Shown here: positions 9,683-18,387 of the stretch, in pieces
How positions within the stretch are numbered: position 1 is the stretch's first letter
Layout of the letters: each line of letters opens with the position of its first letter
Position numbers and translations under genes: made by a program
Assembly (NCBI RefSeq): GCF_002287885.2
Contig: NZ_CP016768.2
Span: 806,001 to 870,000, forward strand
Direction: 5' to 3'
From: Candidatus Nanopelagicus limnes
GTDB taxonomy: Bacteria; Actinomycetota; Actinomycetes; Nanopelagicales; Nanopelagicaceae
DNA length: 64,000 nt
The notes under the pieces: model-generated
What the model saw: only the letters and a program-made list of their open reading frames with translations
The model's database searches: none
What the model was told of the DNA's origin: nothing

Positions 9683-10153
9683 ATGTGTAAAACTTCTCTT
9701 ATGGCACACCGTGATGGCGATGGATGGATTACGTGTGGTTGTGGTGGCAAACATTGGGGCTTACATGGCGCAGCAGGATTACTGTTAGTAAGAGGAAAAA
9801 CAATTTTGATGCAACACCGAGCGCCTTGGGTTCACAATGGTGACACTTGGGGAATTCCAGGAGGAGCCCGTGACTCACATGAGAGTCCAATTGAGGCAGC
9901 AATTAGAGAGGCTCATGAAGAGGTTGGCATAAGTGGTGATCAACTAAGTACTGGTGAGATATTTACCGATGATCACGGAGTGTGGGCATATCACACCGTA
10001 ATTGCTAGCGCACATGATGATTTAGTTGCCCATGAGGCAAATGATGAATCTAAAGAGGTCGCATGGATTGATATTGATCAGGTTGTGAATAAAAACTTAC
10101 ACCCAAGCTTTGCAAATACTTGGCCGCAATTGCTGGCTAAATTAAAAGCTTAA
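9683..10153 (+). CDS. Nudix hydrolase
   Basis: Hydrolase of nucleoside-diphosphate-linked compounds. A complete Nudix box is present from G61 to I83 (G-x5-E-x7-REAHEEVGI), which binds the catalytic divalent metal. Before it the protein has a short Cys/His-containing N terminus (CGCGGKHWG), common in actinobacterial NTP pyrophosphohydrolases of this type. Substrate cannot be told from the sequence. Its stop codon overlaps the last 4 nt of the convergent helicase gene. Confidence 0.9.
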   Translation: MCKTSLMAHRDGDGWITCGCGGKHWGLHGAAGLLLVRGKTILMQHRAPWVHNGDTWGIPGGARDSHESPIEAAIREAHEEVGISGDQLSTGEIFTDDHGVWAYHTVIASAHDDLVAHEANDESKEVAWIDIDQVVNKNLHPSFANTWPQLLAKLKA

Positions 10154-12180
10154 TTACCTAAGTACTGCGCATCTAATCTACGTAGTGCCTCTTTTATAAC
10201 TGCGCCATCACTAGTTCGCCAAAATGGTGGCATAGAGTTTAAAAGTATTGAGCCATATCGTTTATTAACAATTCGAGAATCTAATATTGCCACCACACCG
10301 CGATCATCTAAGGATCTAATTAATCGACCAGTTCCTTGAGCAAGAAGTAAGGCAGCCCTTGGGAGGGAAATCTGCATAAAGCCAGAACCACCGGCTGCAT
10401 CTGCCTCAGCCGCTCTGGCAGAAAGAACTGGTTCATCAGGACGAGGAAAAGGAATGCGATCGATTGCAACTAATGTGCAGGCAGGCCCTGGCACATCTAT
10501 TCCCTGCCATAACGAGATTGTGCCAAGCAAAATAGATTTTTCATCCTTTGCAAACTTATCTACCAACGGCCCTACTGAATCACCTCGCCTTTGCGTAATT
10601 ATTGGCAGTTTTAACTCAGCTAATACTTTTCGCAAATGTTCGTCCGCTGCTTCAACTCCCCGCCAAGAAGAAAATAAAGCCAGAGTTCTACCCCCAGCTG
10701 CTTGGATTAACTCCCCTAACTCAGTTAGCGCCTCAATTGATGGGCCATCTCTGCCTGGCTCTGGTAAATCCTTTGGCAGATAAAGCATTCCTTGATTAGC
10801 AAAATCAAAGGGTGAACCAACATCTAGTATCTGCAGATTTGCTGGATCCATTGCACCTTTTTTCTTAAGGTCATCTTCATCTACTTCCTCTTCATCTTCA
10901 GCCTCATTTTTACTGCCAATTACAAATCCAATATTTTTGGCAATTGCATCAAATGATTTGCCGACAGTTAAAGTCGCACTAGTTGCAATTACCGGTGTTT
11001 GAGTTAGTAAATTTCCACGCAACACATCAGAGACTGCTAAGGGTGCTAAATACAAAGTTGAATACGTTGGTTCAAACCAAAGCACATGGGTATGTCCTGG
11101 CTTTAATAATTTAGTTGCAGTTTGGCTAATCTCATTTAGCGCACCCTTCACTCGGGCTCGCTCTGCCATTGAGTTTGGATCAATTATCTGAGCATCCGCA
11201 GAAATTAGCGCTGTAACTGCCGCCACCGCCTCTTTCACTGCCCTAAGTGGTGCTTCTAAAGTGGCAGGTAATTTATCTAATCGACCAGCTCTAGTTGGAT
11301 CTGCTTTTAAATCATCTGCGTACTCACCGAGGGATTTAGAAAATTTCTCACTTGCTTTAAAGAGCGCGTCCCCTGCTTTGCCAGGCATATGTTTTCTTGC
11401 CATATTGGCAGCTCTTAAAACCCTAGCCGCTGTTATCTCCTCCGTCACCGCCTGGGTTGTGCGATCCATAAACTCATGTGCTTCATCTAAAACAATTGCA
11501 TCTCGCTCAGGCAATATTGGATGTGAATCAACAATCTCAATTGCAAGCAAAGTGTGGTTTGTAACGACAATATCTGCTGTTTGCGCCTTTGCTTTTGCTA
11601 AGGCTGCAAAACATTTTGATCCAGATGGACATTCATCCGCCCCCATGCACTCACGCCCTGAAACAGAGTTTGCAGACCAAACTCTTCTATCAACATCTGG
11701 CGCGTCATCTCTATCCCCGGTTGCATTTGGTGATTGCGCCCACGCCCTTAATCTTTTGGCATCCCCCTCTAATGTTGAAACTTCAAGTACTGCTTGGGCC
11801 TCTGGATCATTTGGTGCGTTATTCATTTTTTGCAAGCAGATGTAATTACCAACTCCTTTATAGATTGCAAATGAGATATCTCGCTTTAACTCTTTATCTA
11901 ATGCTGCCTTTATCTTTGGTAAATCACGTTCTACTAACTGTCGCTGCAATGCCAAGGTGGCAGTTGCCACCAATACTTTTTTGCCATGGACTAAGGCCGG
12001 TACTAAATAAGCGAGGGACTTTCCAGTGCCAGTGCCAGCTTGAACTAATAAGTGGTGGCGATCAGATAAGGCGTTTGCAACCGCCTCTGCCATCTCAATC
12101 TGGCCTTCCCGAGGTGAGCCACCAATTGCAGTAACAGCTGCATCTAGCGCACTCCTTACTTTTTTTGAATACTCACTCAC
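10150..12180 (-). CDS. ATP-dependent DNA helicase, DinG/YoaA (XPD-like) family
   Basis: Superfamily 2 iron-sulfur helicase likely acting on DNA repair or R-loop substrates. The 676 residues show Walker A (QAGTGTGKSLAYLVP), the FeS-cluster cysteines in a GRECMGADECPSGSKC segment, the DEAH box (VLDEAHEF), and C-terminal helicase motifs (GTISLWQGIDVPG and AQGTGRLIRS). It lacks the N-terminal exonuclease domain of some Gram-positive DinG proteins. It follows nrdJ on the same strand after a hairpin at 12204-12237 and may have its own promoter. Confidence 0.9.
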   Translation of the reverse strand: MSEYSKKVRSALDAAVTAIGGSPREGQIEMAEAVANALSDRHHLLVQAGTGTGKSLAYLVPALVHGKKVLVATATLALQRQLVERDLPKIKAALDKELKRDISFAIYKGVGNYICLQKMNNAPNDPEAQAVLEVSTLEGDAKRLRAWAQSPNATGDRDDAPDVDRRVWSANSVSGRECMGADECPSGSKCFAALAKAKAQTADIVVTNHTLLAIEIVDSHPILPERDAIVLDEAHEFMDRTTQAVTEEITAARVLRAANMARKHMPGKAGDALFKASEKFSKSLGEYADDLKADPTRAGRLDKLPATLEAPLRAVKEAVAAVTALISADAQIIDPNSMAERARVKGALNEISQTATKLLKPGHTHVLWFEPTYSTLYLAPLAVSDVLRGNLLTQTPVIATSATLTVGKSFDAIAKNIGFVIGSKNEAEDEEEVDEDDLKKKGAMDPANLQILDVGSPFDFANQGMLYLPKDLPEPGRDGPSIEALTELGELIQAAGGRTLALFSSWRGVEAADEHLRKVLAELKLPIITQRRGDSVGPLVDKFAKDEKSILLGTISLWQGIDVPGPACTLVAIDRIPFPRPDEPVLSARAAEADAAGGSGFMQISLPRAALLLAQGTGRLIRSLDDRGVVAILDSRIVNKRYGSILLNSMPPFWRTSDGAVIKEALRRLDAQYLGN

Positions 12181-12203
12181 TAGGGCAGATTATTTGATAA
12201 AGA

Positions 12204-12237
12204 CAAAGGGCCCGCAGTTTTACCTGCGAGCCCTTTG
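12204..12237 (-). terminator. Hairpin after nrdJ
   Basis: A 14-pair inverted repeat with one mismatch, CAAAGGGCCCGCAG against CTGCGAGCCCTTTG, loop TTTTAC. It lies 16 nt beyond the nrdJ stop codon and before the helicase start. On the minus strand it is followed only by GTCTTTATC, not a strong U run, so termination may be partial. Confidence 0.65.
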
Positions 12238-12253
12238 GATTTAATTTTTCTTA

Positions 12254-15061
12254 TCAGGAGCAACCTGAGGTGTTTCCGCAACCTTCACAGACGAAGCATG
12301 AGCCAGCCATTCTCATCTTCACACCACATGTCATGCAAAGTGGTGCATCAGATTTAACGCCTGCCATCTTCTCAAAGAGCTCCATTGATGAGCCAACAGT
12401 TGAGTTATCAACTGGAGCTTTCTCAATCTTTACCTCTTGTTTTTTGCTTTCAGTTTTTTTTACTGGAGCTGTGATTGCAGCAGATTTTTCATCCGCTGTG
12501 TACTCACCACTTTCAAGGGCGCGAGCGCGCTCTGCCGCTGAGTGAATACCAAGTGCTGAACGTGACTCAAATGGTAGGTAATCAAGGGCAAGACGTCGGA
12601 AGATGTAATCCATTACTGATTGCGCCATTCTGATATCAGCATCATCAGTCATACCAGCTGGTTCAAATCTTTGGTTAGCAAATTTTTCCACAAATGTTTC
12701 TAGTGGAACGCCGTATTGCAATCCAATTGATACTGCAATTGAGAAGGCATCCATTACACCGGCAAGAGTTGAACCCTGCTTGCCAAGCTTTAGGAATACT
12801 TCAGCTAGAGCGCCATCTGCGTACGCACCGCTGGTCATATAACCCTCTGCGCCGCCCACTGCAAATGATGTTGTTTGCGCAGGACGTGTCTTTGGCAAAC
12901 GCTTTCTTACTGCGTTGTGTGCAACTTCAGTTGTGGTTGCCTCATCTTTTTTACCCTTTGAATCAGATAGAGGTTGTCCTACTTTGCAATTATCACGGTA
13001 TACGGCCAATGCCTTAAGACCTAGCTTCCAACCTTGGTAGTAAACCTCTTCGATCTCAGCCACTGTGGCATCGGCCGGCAAGTTAACTGTCTTTGAAATC
13101 GCACCAGATAGGAATGGTTGGCAGGCTGCCATCATGTGAACATGTCCCATTGCGCTAATTGAGCGAACGCCCATTGCGCAATCAAAGACTGAGTAATGCT
13201 CTGGCTTTAAGCCAGGTGCGTCAATTATGTTTCCATTTTCAGCAATGAAAGCAACGATTGCTTCAATAGTCTCATCTGTGTAGCCAAGTTTTTTAAGTGC
13301 TAGTGGCACAGTCTGGTTCACAATCTGCATTGAACCTCCGCCAACCATCTTCTTAAACTTAACAAGGGCTAGATCTGGCTCAATACCTGTTGTATCGCAA
13401 TCCATCATCAAACCGATAGTTCCAGTTGGTGCTAGAACGGATGCTTGCGCGTTGCGCCAGCCATTTTTCTCACCCAGTGCGTTACCAGTTGACCATTGCT
13501 TGATTGCTTCAGTCCAAACATCTTTATCAAGAGTTGAAACTGATTTCGCTGAATCAGTTGCATTTTGGTGTTTGCGCATTACTCGGGTGTGCGCGGCAGC
13601 ATTTCTGGCATAACCGTTGTATGCACCAACGATGCCGGCTAGCTCTGCGCCTCTGCGGTATGAAACACCAGTTAATAGTGATGTGATCGCACCAGCAAGG
13701 GCGCGTCCGCCATCTGAGTCATATGCAAGACCTGATGCCATAAGTAGCGCGCCGAGGTTTGCATAACCAATTCCTAATTGGCGGAAGTTTCTTGTGGTCT
13801 CACCAATTGGGGCGGTTGGGAAATCTGCGAAACAGATTGAGATATCCATTGAGGTAATTACTAACTCAGTTACCTTCACAAAGTTTTTAACATCAAATGA
13901 ACCATCAGCTTTTAAGAACTTCATTAAGTTCAAAGATGCCAAGTTACATGATGAGTTATCTAGTGACATGTACTCAGAGCATGGGTTAGATGCGTTGATG
14001 CGGCCAGTCTCTGGGTTTGTGTGCCACTCATTGATGGTGTCATCGTATTGAATGCCAGGATCCGCGCATGCCCAAGCAGCCTCTGCCATCTTTCTAAATA
14101 ATTGTTTAGCATCAACGCTCTCCACAACCTCACCAGTTGAGCGAGCAGTTAAACCAAATGAATCTCCTGCTTCATAAGCTCTCATGAACGCATCGGATAC
14201 TCGAACTGAGTTATTAGCATTTTGGTATTGAACTGAAACGATATCTTTTCCGCCCAAATCCATATCAAAGCCGGCGTCTCTAAGGGCGCGGATCTTGTCC
14301 TCTTCACGAACCTTGGTCTCAATAAATTCTTCGATATCTGGATGATCAACATCTAGAACAACCATCTTCGCAGCGCGACGTGTTGCACCACCTGATTTGA
14401 TTGTGCCAGCGGATGAGTCAGCGCCTCTCATAAATGAAACTGGGCCAGAGGCTGTGCCACCTGATTTTAAAAGCTCCTTTGATGAGCGAATTCTTGAAAG
14501 ATTTAGACCAGCACCTGATCCACCTTTGAAGATAAAGCCCTCTTCTTTATACCAATTAAGAATTGATTCCATTGTGTCATCCACTGAGAGGATGAAACAT
14601 GCTGATACTTGCTGTGGAGCATTCGTTCCCACGTTAAACCACACTGGTGAGTTGTAAGAAAAGATTTGGTGCATCAGCATATGGGTTAATTCATGTTCAA
14701 AAATTTCAGCGTCCGCTGGAGTTGCAAAGTAGCCATGCTCTCTACCAGCTTTTGTATATGTTAAAACTACGCGATCAATTACCTGCTTTAGTGACCACTC
14801 ACGATTTTCTGCTCCCAACGCGCCACGGAAGTATTTGGTGGTAACAATTGTGGAGGCATTTACTGACCAGAACTCAGGGTATTCAACACCTTTTTGTTCA
14901 AAGATAACCTCGCCAGATTTCCAGTTGGTCTGAACAACATCACGCCTTTCCCACTTGACTGTGTCATATGGGTGAACTCCAGCGGTTGTATAGATACGTT
15001 CGATTGTTAAACCTTTTCCAGTGCCGGTCTTAACCGCTGCTGGCTTATTTACTATAGACAT
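12254..15061 (-). CDS. nrdJ: Adenosylcobalamin-dependent ribonucleotide reductase (class II)
   Basis: Makes deoxyribonucleotides using a B12-generated thiyl radical, independent of oxygen. The 935 residues include the active-site region NPCSEYMSLDNSSCNLASLN, the LAPTGTIGLMMDCDTTGIEP motif typical of NrdJ, and a C-terminal cysteine-rich tail (CMTCGVKMRMAGSC then CEGCG) that may serve in re-reduction or zinc binding. No radical-generating small subunit is present. It lies downstream of nrdR on the same strand with a 127-nt gap containing AG-rich repeats. The organism therefore depends on cobalamin, either scavenged or made. Confidence 0.96.
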   Translation of the reverse strand: MSIVNKPAAVKTGTGKGLTIERIYTTAGVHPYDTVKWERRDVVQTNWKSGEVIFEQKGVEYPEFWSVNASTIVTTKYFRGALGAENREWSLKQVIDRVVLTYTKAGREHGYFATPADAEIFEHELTHMLMHQIFSYNSPVWFNVGTNAPQQVSACFILSVDDTMESILNWYKEEGFIFKGGSGAGLNLSRIRSSKELLKSGGTASGPVSFMRGADSSAGTIKSGGATRRAAKMVVLDVDHPDIEEFIETKVREEDKIRALRDAGFDMDLGGKDIVSVQYQNANNSVRVSDAFMRAYEAGDSFGLTARSTGEVVESVDAKQLFRKMAEAAWACADPGIQYDDTINEWHTNPETGRINASNPCSEYMSLDNSSCNLASLNLMKFLKADGSFDVKNFVKVTELVITSMDISICFADFPTAPIGETTRNFRQLGIGYANLGALLMASGLAYDSDGGRALAGAITSLLTGVSYRRGAELAGIVGAYNGYARNAAAHTRVMRKHQNATDSAKSVSTLDKDVWTEAIKQWSTGNALGEKNGWRNAQASVLAPTGTIGLMMDCDTTGIEPDLALVKFKKMVGGGSMQIVNQTVPLALKKLGYTDETIEAIVAFIAENGNIIDAPGLKPEHYSVFDCAMGVRSISAMGHVHMMAACQPFLSGAISKTVNLPADATVAEIEEVYYQGWKLGLKALAVYRDNCKVGQPLSDSKGKKDEATTTEVAHNAVRKRLPKTRPAQTTSFAVGGAEGYMTSGAYADGALAEVFLKLGKQGSTLAGVMDAFSIAVSIGLQYGVPLETFVEKFANQRFEPAGMTDDADIRMAQSVMDYIFRRLALDYLPFESRSALGIHSAAERARALESGEYTADEKSAAITAPVKKTESKKQEVKIEKAPVDNSTVGSSMELFEKMAGVKSDAPLCMTCGVKMRMAGSCFVCEGCGNTSGCS

Positions 15062-15062
15062 T

Positions 15063-15160
15063 TACTTATCCCCTTAACTAGTTGTTTAAATTCTTTTTAG
15101 TTTTATTCTTCACTTCTTTGGTGCAAATCTTTTTCTACTTATCTCTTCGCGCTACTTATC
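15063..15160 (-). repeat. Spaced GATAAGTA repeats in the nrdJ leader
   Basis: In the mRNA sense (minus strand) the 127-nt gap between nrdR and nrdJ is AG-rich and carries three exact copies of GATAAGTA, at 15153-15160, 15136-15143 and 15063-15070. The first two are within the longer unit AGAGATAAGTAG. A degenerate fourth, GATAAGAAGTA, is just upstream. The last copy lies directly before the nrdJ start codon and overlaps its purine-rich ribosome binding region. Confidence 0.6.
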
Positions 15161-15188
15161 TCTACTTCTTATCTACTTAAGGGGTTAC

Positions 15189-15683
15189 TTAATTAACTCG
15201 TGCTGGTTGGGAAACTTTTAATGCTTTTGAATTTCTGGAAGGTTCGGCACGGAGAAGTGCGATCTCACCTTCAAAATCTTCTAGGGAGGAAAAACTACGG
15301 TATACCGAGGCATATCGTAGGTAGGCGACCTCATCGAGTTCTCGGAGTGGCGCTAGTACTGCCATTCCAACCTCTTGGGCCTCAACCTCTGCCACACCAT
15401 CGGAGCGAAGAAACTCTTCAACTCTTTGGGCAAGCAGTGCTAAATCATCATCATTAACTGGTCTGCCTTGGCATGCCTTGCGCACACCATTGATTACCTT
15501 CTCGCGAGAGAAAGGCTCAGTAGCACCTGATCGTTTGATGACTAGAAGAATGGAGCTCTCAGCGGTGTTAAACCGTTTGCCACAGCTGGTGCATTCGCGC
15601 CTTCTGCGGATCTGATTGCCCTCATCAGTTGGACGTGAGTCAATCACTCTGGAGTCTTCAAAACGACAGAATGGACAGATCAC
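15189..15683 (-). CDS. nrdR: Transcriptional repressor NrdR
   Basis: Zinc-ribbon plus ATP-cone repressor that senses dNTP/ATP levels and represses ribonucleotide reductase genes. The N terminus [18 protein letters not shown] and the ECTSCGKRF motif give the four zinc-binding cysteines; the ATP-cone follows from about residue 49 ([17 protein letters not shown]). At 164 residues it is normal length. Start is GTG at 15681-15683 with AAAGGAG about 10 nt upstream. It is placed directly upstream of nrdJ, its expected target. Confidence 0.95.
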   Translation of the reverse strand: MICPFCRFEDSRVIDSRPTDEGNQIRRRRECTSCGKRFNTAESSILLVIKRSGATEPFSREKVINGVRKACQGRPVNDDDLALLAQRVEEFLRSDGVAEVEAQEVGMAVLAPLRELDEVAYLRYASVYRSFSSLEDFEGEIALLRAEPSRNSKALKVSQPARVN

Positions 15684-15745
15684 GGCTTTGATTCTCCTTT
15701 TTTCCTAGCTAAGTGGGGGAAGAGCACACTAGCGGAAAACCACTA

Positions 15746-15787
15746 CTTATGGAAGCCATAAGCGTAATCACCCCTATATGTTGGGTG
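15746..15787 (-). promoter_or_regulatory. Inverted repeats upstream of nrdR
   Basis: Two inverted repeats lie in the 196-nt gap before nrdR: CTTATGG/CCATAAG with a 3-nt centre (15746-15762) and TCACCC/GGGTGA with a 9-nt AT-rich centre (15768-15788). The second has a TATAT core flanked by symmetric arms, loosely like an NrdR box. They could be operators or part of a structured leader. Assignment is tentative. Confidence 0.4.
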
Positions 15788-15879
15788 AACCATAGACCCG
15801 CTCTTTAGGGTTTAAAAGCACCTGAGTCGGCGTGTTTTATGAAATCTTTTCTCTACTGGATGCAAACAGCCTAGGCGGG

Positions 15880-16179
15880 TTATAAAACTGGAACTAACAA
15901 CTTACTGCCCGCGCTCACATCGGCGCTCTTTAGTGCATTGACCTCAACGATCTCAGCCACCACTGAGGCGATATCACCTTGACCTGCCACTAATGCTGCG
16001 ATCGACCAAAGGCTCTCACCAGGGGTCACAACAACTTGAACATACTTACTTTTAACTTCACTTTGATCACCGCTTTTTTCACTGGCTGATGAAATAGAGC
16101 TAAAACCAGCGCCAATTACTACTAATAAGGATATGGTTGAAACTGTTCGTGCCAATCGCTTGGCTTGTCTTGCCTTCAT
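15880..16179 (-). CDS. LysM-domain membrane protein, probable SOS-linked cell-division regulator
   Basis: A 99-residue protein with a basic N terminus, one hydrophobic segment (about 13-31) and a C-terminal LysM module (TPGESLWSIAALVAGQGD onward) that binds peptidoglycan. The gene is divergent from lexA and has an SOS box in its upstream region. This matches the position and architecture of the LexA-controlled cell-wall proteins of other actinobacteria, ChiZ (Rv2719c) in Mycobacterium and DivS in Corynebacterium, which slow division during DNA damage. Role here is inferred from context. The start has GGAG about 6 nt upstream. Confidence 0.82.
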   Translation of the reverse strand: MKARQAKRLARTVSTISLLVVIGAGFSSISSASEKSGDQSEVKSKYVQVVVTPGESLWSIAALVAGQGDIASVVAEIVEVNALKSADVSAGSKLLVPVL

Positions 16180-16212
16180 TTTCTACTCCTTGATAACAGT
16201 ATTCGAGGGGAT

Positions 16213-16228
16213 TCGAACATCTGTTCTA
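16213..16228. promoter_or_regulatory. SOS box 1 (LexA operator)
   Basis: TCGAACATCTGTTCTA, close to the actinobacterial SOS box pattern with GAAC, four bases, GTTC. It lies 34 nt from the start of the LysM gene and about 90 nt from lexA, so it most likely controls the LysM gene. Confidence 0.85.
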
Positions 16229-16270
16229 TAGAGTATTAAACACTACCCCACTGACATTGTCTACTTTAAA

Positions 16271-16286
16271 TCGAACATATGTTTGA
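16271..16286. promoter_or_regulatory. SOS box 2 (LexA operator at lexA promoter)
   Basis: TCGAACATATGTTTGA, a near-symmetric LexA site that overlaps the predicted -35 element of lexA. LexA bound here would block its own promoter, giving the usual autoregulation. Confidence 0.88.
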
Positions 16287-16311
16287 TTTTTTTCATTCCC
16301 CCTGCTAACCT
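16283..16311 (+). promoter_or_regulatory. lexA promoter, probably leaderless
   Basis: TTGATT (16283-16288) and TAACCT (16306-16311) are separated by 17 nt and would place the transcript start at or next to the A of the lexA ATG at 16318. No ribosome binding site precedes that ATG, which agrees with leaderless translation, common in actinobacteria. Confidence 0.6.
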
Positions 16312-16317
16312 TTATTT

Positions 16318-16980
16318 ATGGCAAAAAAGAACGTATCTGAGCTACCTGATGGTCCAACCGATGATCATGGACTGACCCCGCGGCAGCTAAAGATTTTGTC
16401 GGTAATTAAAAAAGCAGTTGAGGATCAGGGTTACCCACCCTCTATGCGCGAGATTGGCCAAAAAGCCGGCCTATCCTCCACCGCATCCGTCACCTACCAA
16501 CTGCAGATCCTTGAAGAAAAGGGCTGGATCCGCCGGGATGCCTCCCGAGGAAGGGCCATTGAGATCACCTTGCCAGGTGAGGATGGCGGGGCCGCCCCAC
16601 AAGGAAAGACTCGTCTAATTCCTTTGGTTGGAAAGATCGCAGCTGGAAATCCAATTTTGGCAGAGCAGTTAGTCGAAGAGGTATTACCACTTCCTGAATC
16701 CCTAGTTGGTAAGGGTGAATTATTTATGTTGCAGGTAAAAGGTGATTCCATGATTGATCTTGCAATCTGTGATGGTGATTATGTTGTGATCCGCTCCCAA
16801 AAGAGCGCGGAAAAAGGTGAGATTGTGGCAGCGATGATTGATGGTGAAGCAACTGTTAAAACTTGGTCTAAAAAAGATGGCCACTTTTGGTTACTTCCTG
16901 CAAATGATGATTTTCTACCTATCCCAGCGGACGACGCACAGATTCTGGGCAAGGTAACTGCTGTTCTTCGCAGCGTTTAA
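16318..16980 (+). CDS. lexA: SOS repressor LexA
   Basis: Represses DNA damage genes and cleaves itself when stimulated by RecA. The 220 residues have the winged helix DNA-binding domain (about 20-85, including [16 protein letters not shown]), the cleavage site A109-G110 in VGKIAAGNP, and the catalytic pair S144 (KGDSMID) and K181 (ATVKTW). Two SOS boxes lie in its upstream region. The end is 1 nt from the end of a convergent kinase gene. Confidence 0.97.
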   Translation: MAKKNVSELPDGPTDDHGLTPRQLKILSVIKKAVEDQGYPPSMREIGQKAGLSSTASVTYQLQILEEKGWIRRDASRGRAIEITLPGEDGGAAPQGKTRLIPLVGKIAAGNPILAEQLVEEVLPLPESLVGKGELFMLQVKGDSMIDLAICDGDYVVIRSQKSAEKGEIVAAMIDGEATVKTWSKKDGHFWLLPANDDFLPIPADDAQILGKVTAVLRSV

Positions 16981-16981
16981 A

Positions 16982-18376
16982 CTATTTTTTTGGTGTAAAT
17001 ACCACTTGGGTAATTGAGTTTTTAATAATCGATCTTCCTTGAGCTAAAGAGTTAATCAATCCAACAGATTGCATCTGCACCAAAATACTTCCAAGAACTG
17101 TTGCCTCAGATGGGCCTGCATAAACAGGAACTCCTGTGGCATCAGCGGTTAATTGATTTAATAATCTATTAGCACTGCCACCGCCCACAATATTAATTGC
17201 ATTTATCTTCACCCCAGCCGCACTTTGTAATTGTGCTAATACCTTCACATAGGCATCCGCTAATGAATCAAAGATGCATCTGGCATAGGCTGCCGGTGAT
17301 TGTGGAACTATCTGATTACTTTTTTCACAGAGCATCGCAATTCGCTCTGGCATCGCCCCTGGCTTTTCAAAGATTGGATCATTGGCATCAATTACCGCTG
17401 CCTTTGGTAGCTCTGCTGCCGCCTTTGCTAGCTCGGCTGCGGTGTAATGCTCACCCTTACTTGCCCAGTAATCTAAAGATTCCTCTAATAACCACATGCC
17501 AGCCACATTTTTAATAAATCTAATCCGATCAGCAACGCCCATCTCATTGGTGATATTAAATTCCATCGCCTTTTTATCAGTAACTGGCTTTGTTAACTCA
17601 AGCCCAACTAAAGACCAAGTACCACTTGAGATATAGGCAGTTAAGCCATCCTCACCAAGGGGGGCGCCAGCTACAGCGCTCGCTGTGTCGTGTGAGCCAA
17701 CTGAGATCACCTTGATTGAATCTAATTTTCCATGCCCGACCACCTGACCTACTTGCTCACCTGGCTTGTTTATCTTGGCAAATAAGCTCTTTTTTATTCC
17801 AAGTTTTTCAATCAACTCCCAATCCCAATCCTGGGTGTGAACATTAAGCAATTGCGTGGTGGAGGCGTTAGTGATCTCTGTACTAATTGAGCCACAAAGT
17901 AGGTAGTTAATTAGATCTGGCACCATTAAAAACTTATCCGCACGCCCATATATTGATGAGTTTTTCTCAACAAATAATTGATACATAGTGTTGAAGAAGA
18001 TAAATTGAATTCCAGTTTTGCCGTAGATGTAATCAACACCTAGCTCATTTTTAAGCTTTGCCATTACGCCATCGGTTCGCCCATCTCGATAGCAATGAGG
18101 TGGGGCTAGTAGCTCACCCTTTGCATCAAGTAATCCATAATCAACTGCCCAGCTATCAACACCTAGGGTTTCTACCTGACCCATTTCACATGCCTTATTC
18201 AGACCAATTTTTATTTGATCTAATATAAATTGCCAATCCCAAAATAAGCCATCATTGCTTTGAATTGGCTCATGTTTAAATCGGTGCAGCTCAGTTAGAA
18301 CTATTTTTTCATTAACTAACTCACCAACGGTCACCCGCCCTGATGAGCCACCTAAATCAATCGCTGCGTGTAGCAA
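16982..18376 (-). CDS. rhaB: Rhamnulokinase-like FGGY kinase
   Basis: Phosphorylates L-rhamnulose to L-rhamnulose 1-phosphate. The 464 residues have the FGGY-kinase phosphate loop (AIDLGGSSGRV), the sugar-site YRDGRTDGV motif and the ISSGTWSLVGLE motif characteristic of the RhaB branch, and the C-terminal IVGGGSANRLLNQLTAD adenine-binding segment. It is the last gene of the rhamnose run, 11 nt after the aldolase-dehydrogenase gene. The only in-frame start near the conserved N terminus is TTG at 18374-18376, with no clear ribosome binding site, suggesting translational coupling. A second RhaB-like kinase lies at 31203. Confidence 0.88.
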   Translation of the reverse strand: MLHAAIDLGGSSGRVTVGELVNEKIVLTELHRFKHEPIQSNDGLFWDWQFILDQIKIGLNKACEMGQVETLGVDSWAVDYGLLDAKGELLAPPHCYRDGRTDGVMAKLKNELGVDYIYGKTGIQFIFFNTMYQLFVEKNSSIYGRADKFLMVPDLINYLLCGSISTEITNASTTQLLNVHTQDWDWELIEKLGIKKSLFAKINKPGEQVGQVVGHGKLDSIKVISVGSHDTASAVAGAPLGEDGLTAYISSGTWSLVGLELTKPVTDKKAMEFNITNEMGVADRIRFIKNVAGMWLLEESLDYWASKGEHYTAAELAKAAAELPKAAVIDANDPIFEKPGAMPERIAMLCEKSNQIVPQSPAAYARCIFDSLADAYVKVLAQLQSAAGVKINAINIVGGGSANRLLNQLTADATGVPVYAGPSEATVLGSILVQMQSVGLINSLAQGRSIIKNSITQVVFTPKK

Positions 18377-18387
18377 GGAGAATTTGC

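Noticed and set aside
11261-11845. 194-codon open frame on the plus strand inside the helicase gene
   Set aside because: Antisense to a gene with all helicase motifs; composition reflects the opposite strand.
15684-15879. Cobalamin riboswitch in front of the B12-dependent reductase operon
   Set aside because: No B12 box (GCCACTG) or the rest of the AdoCbl core was found.
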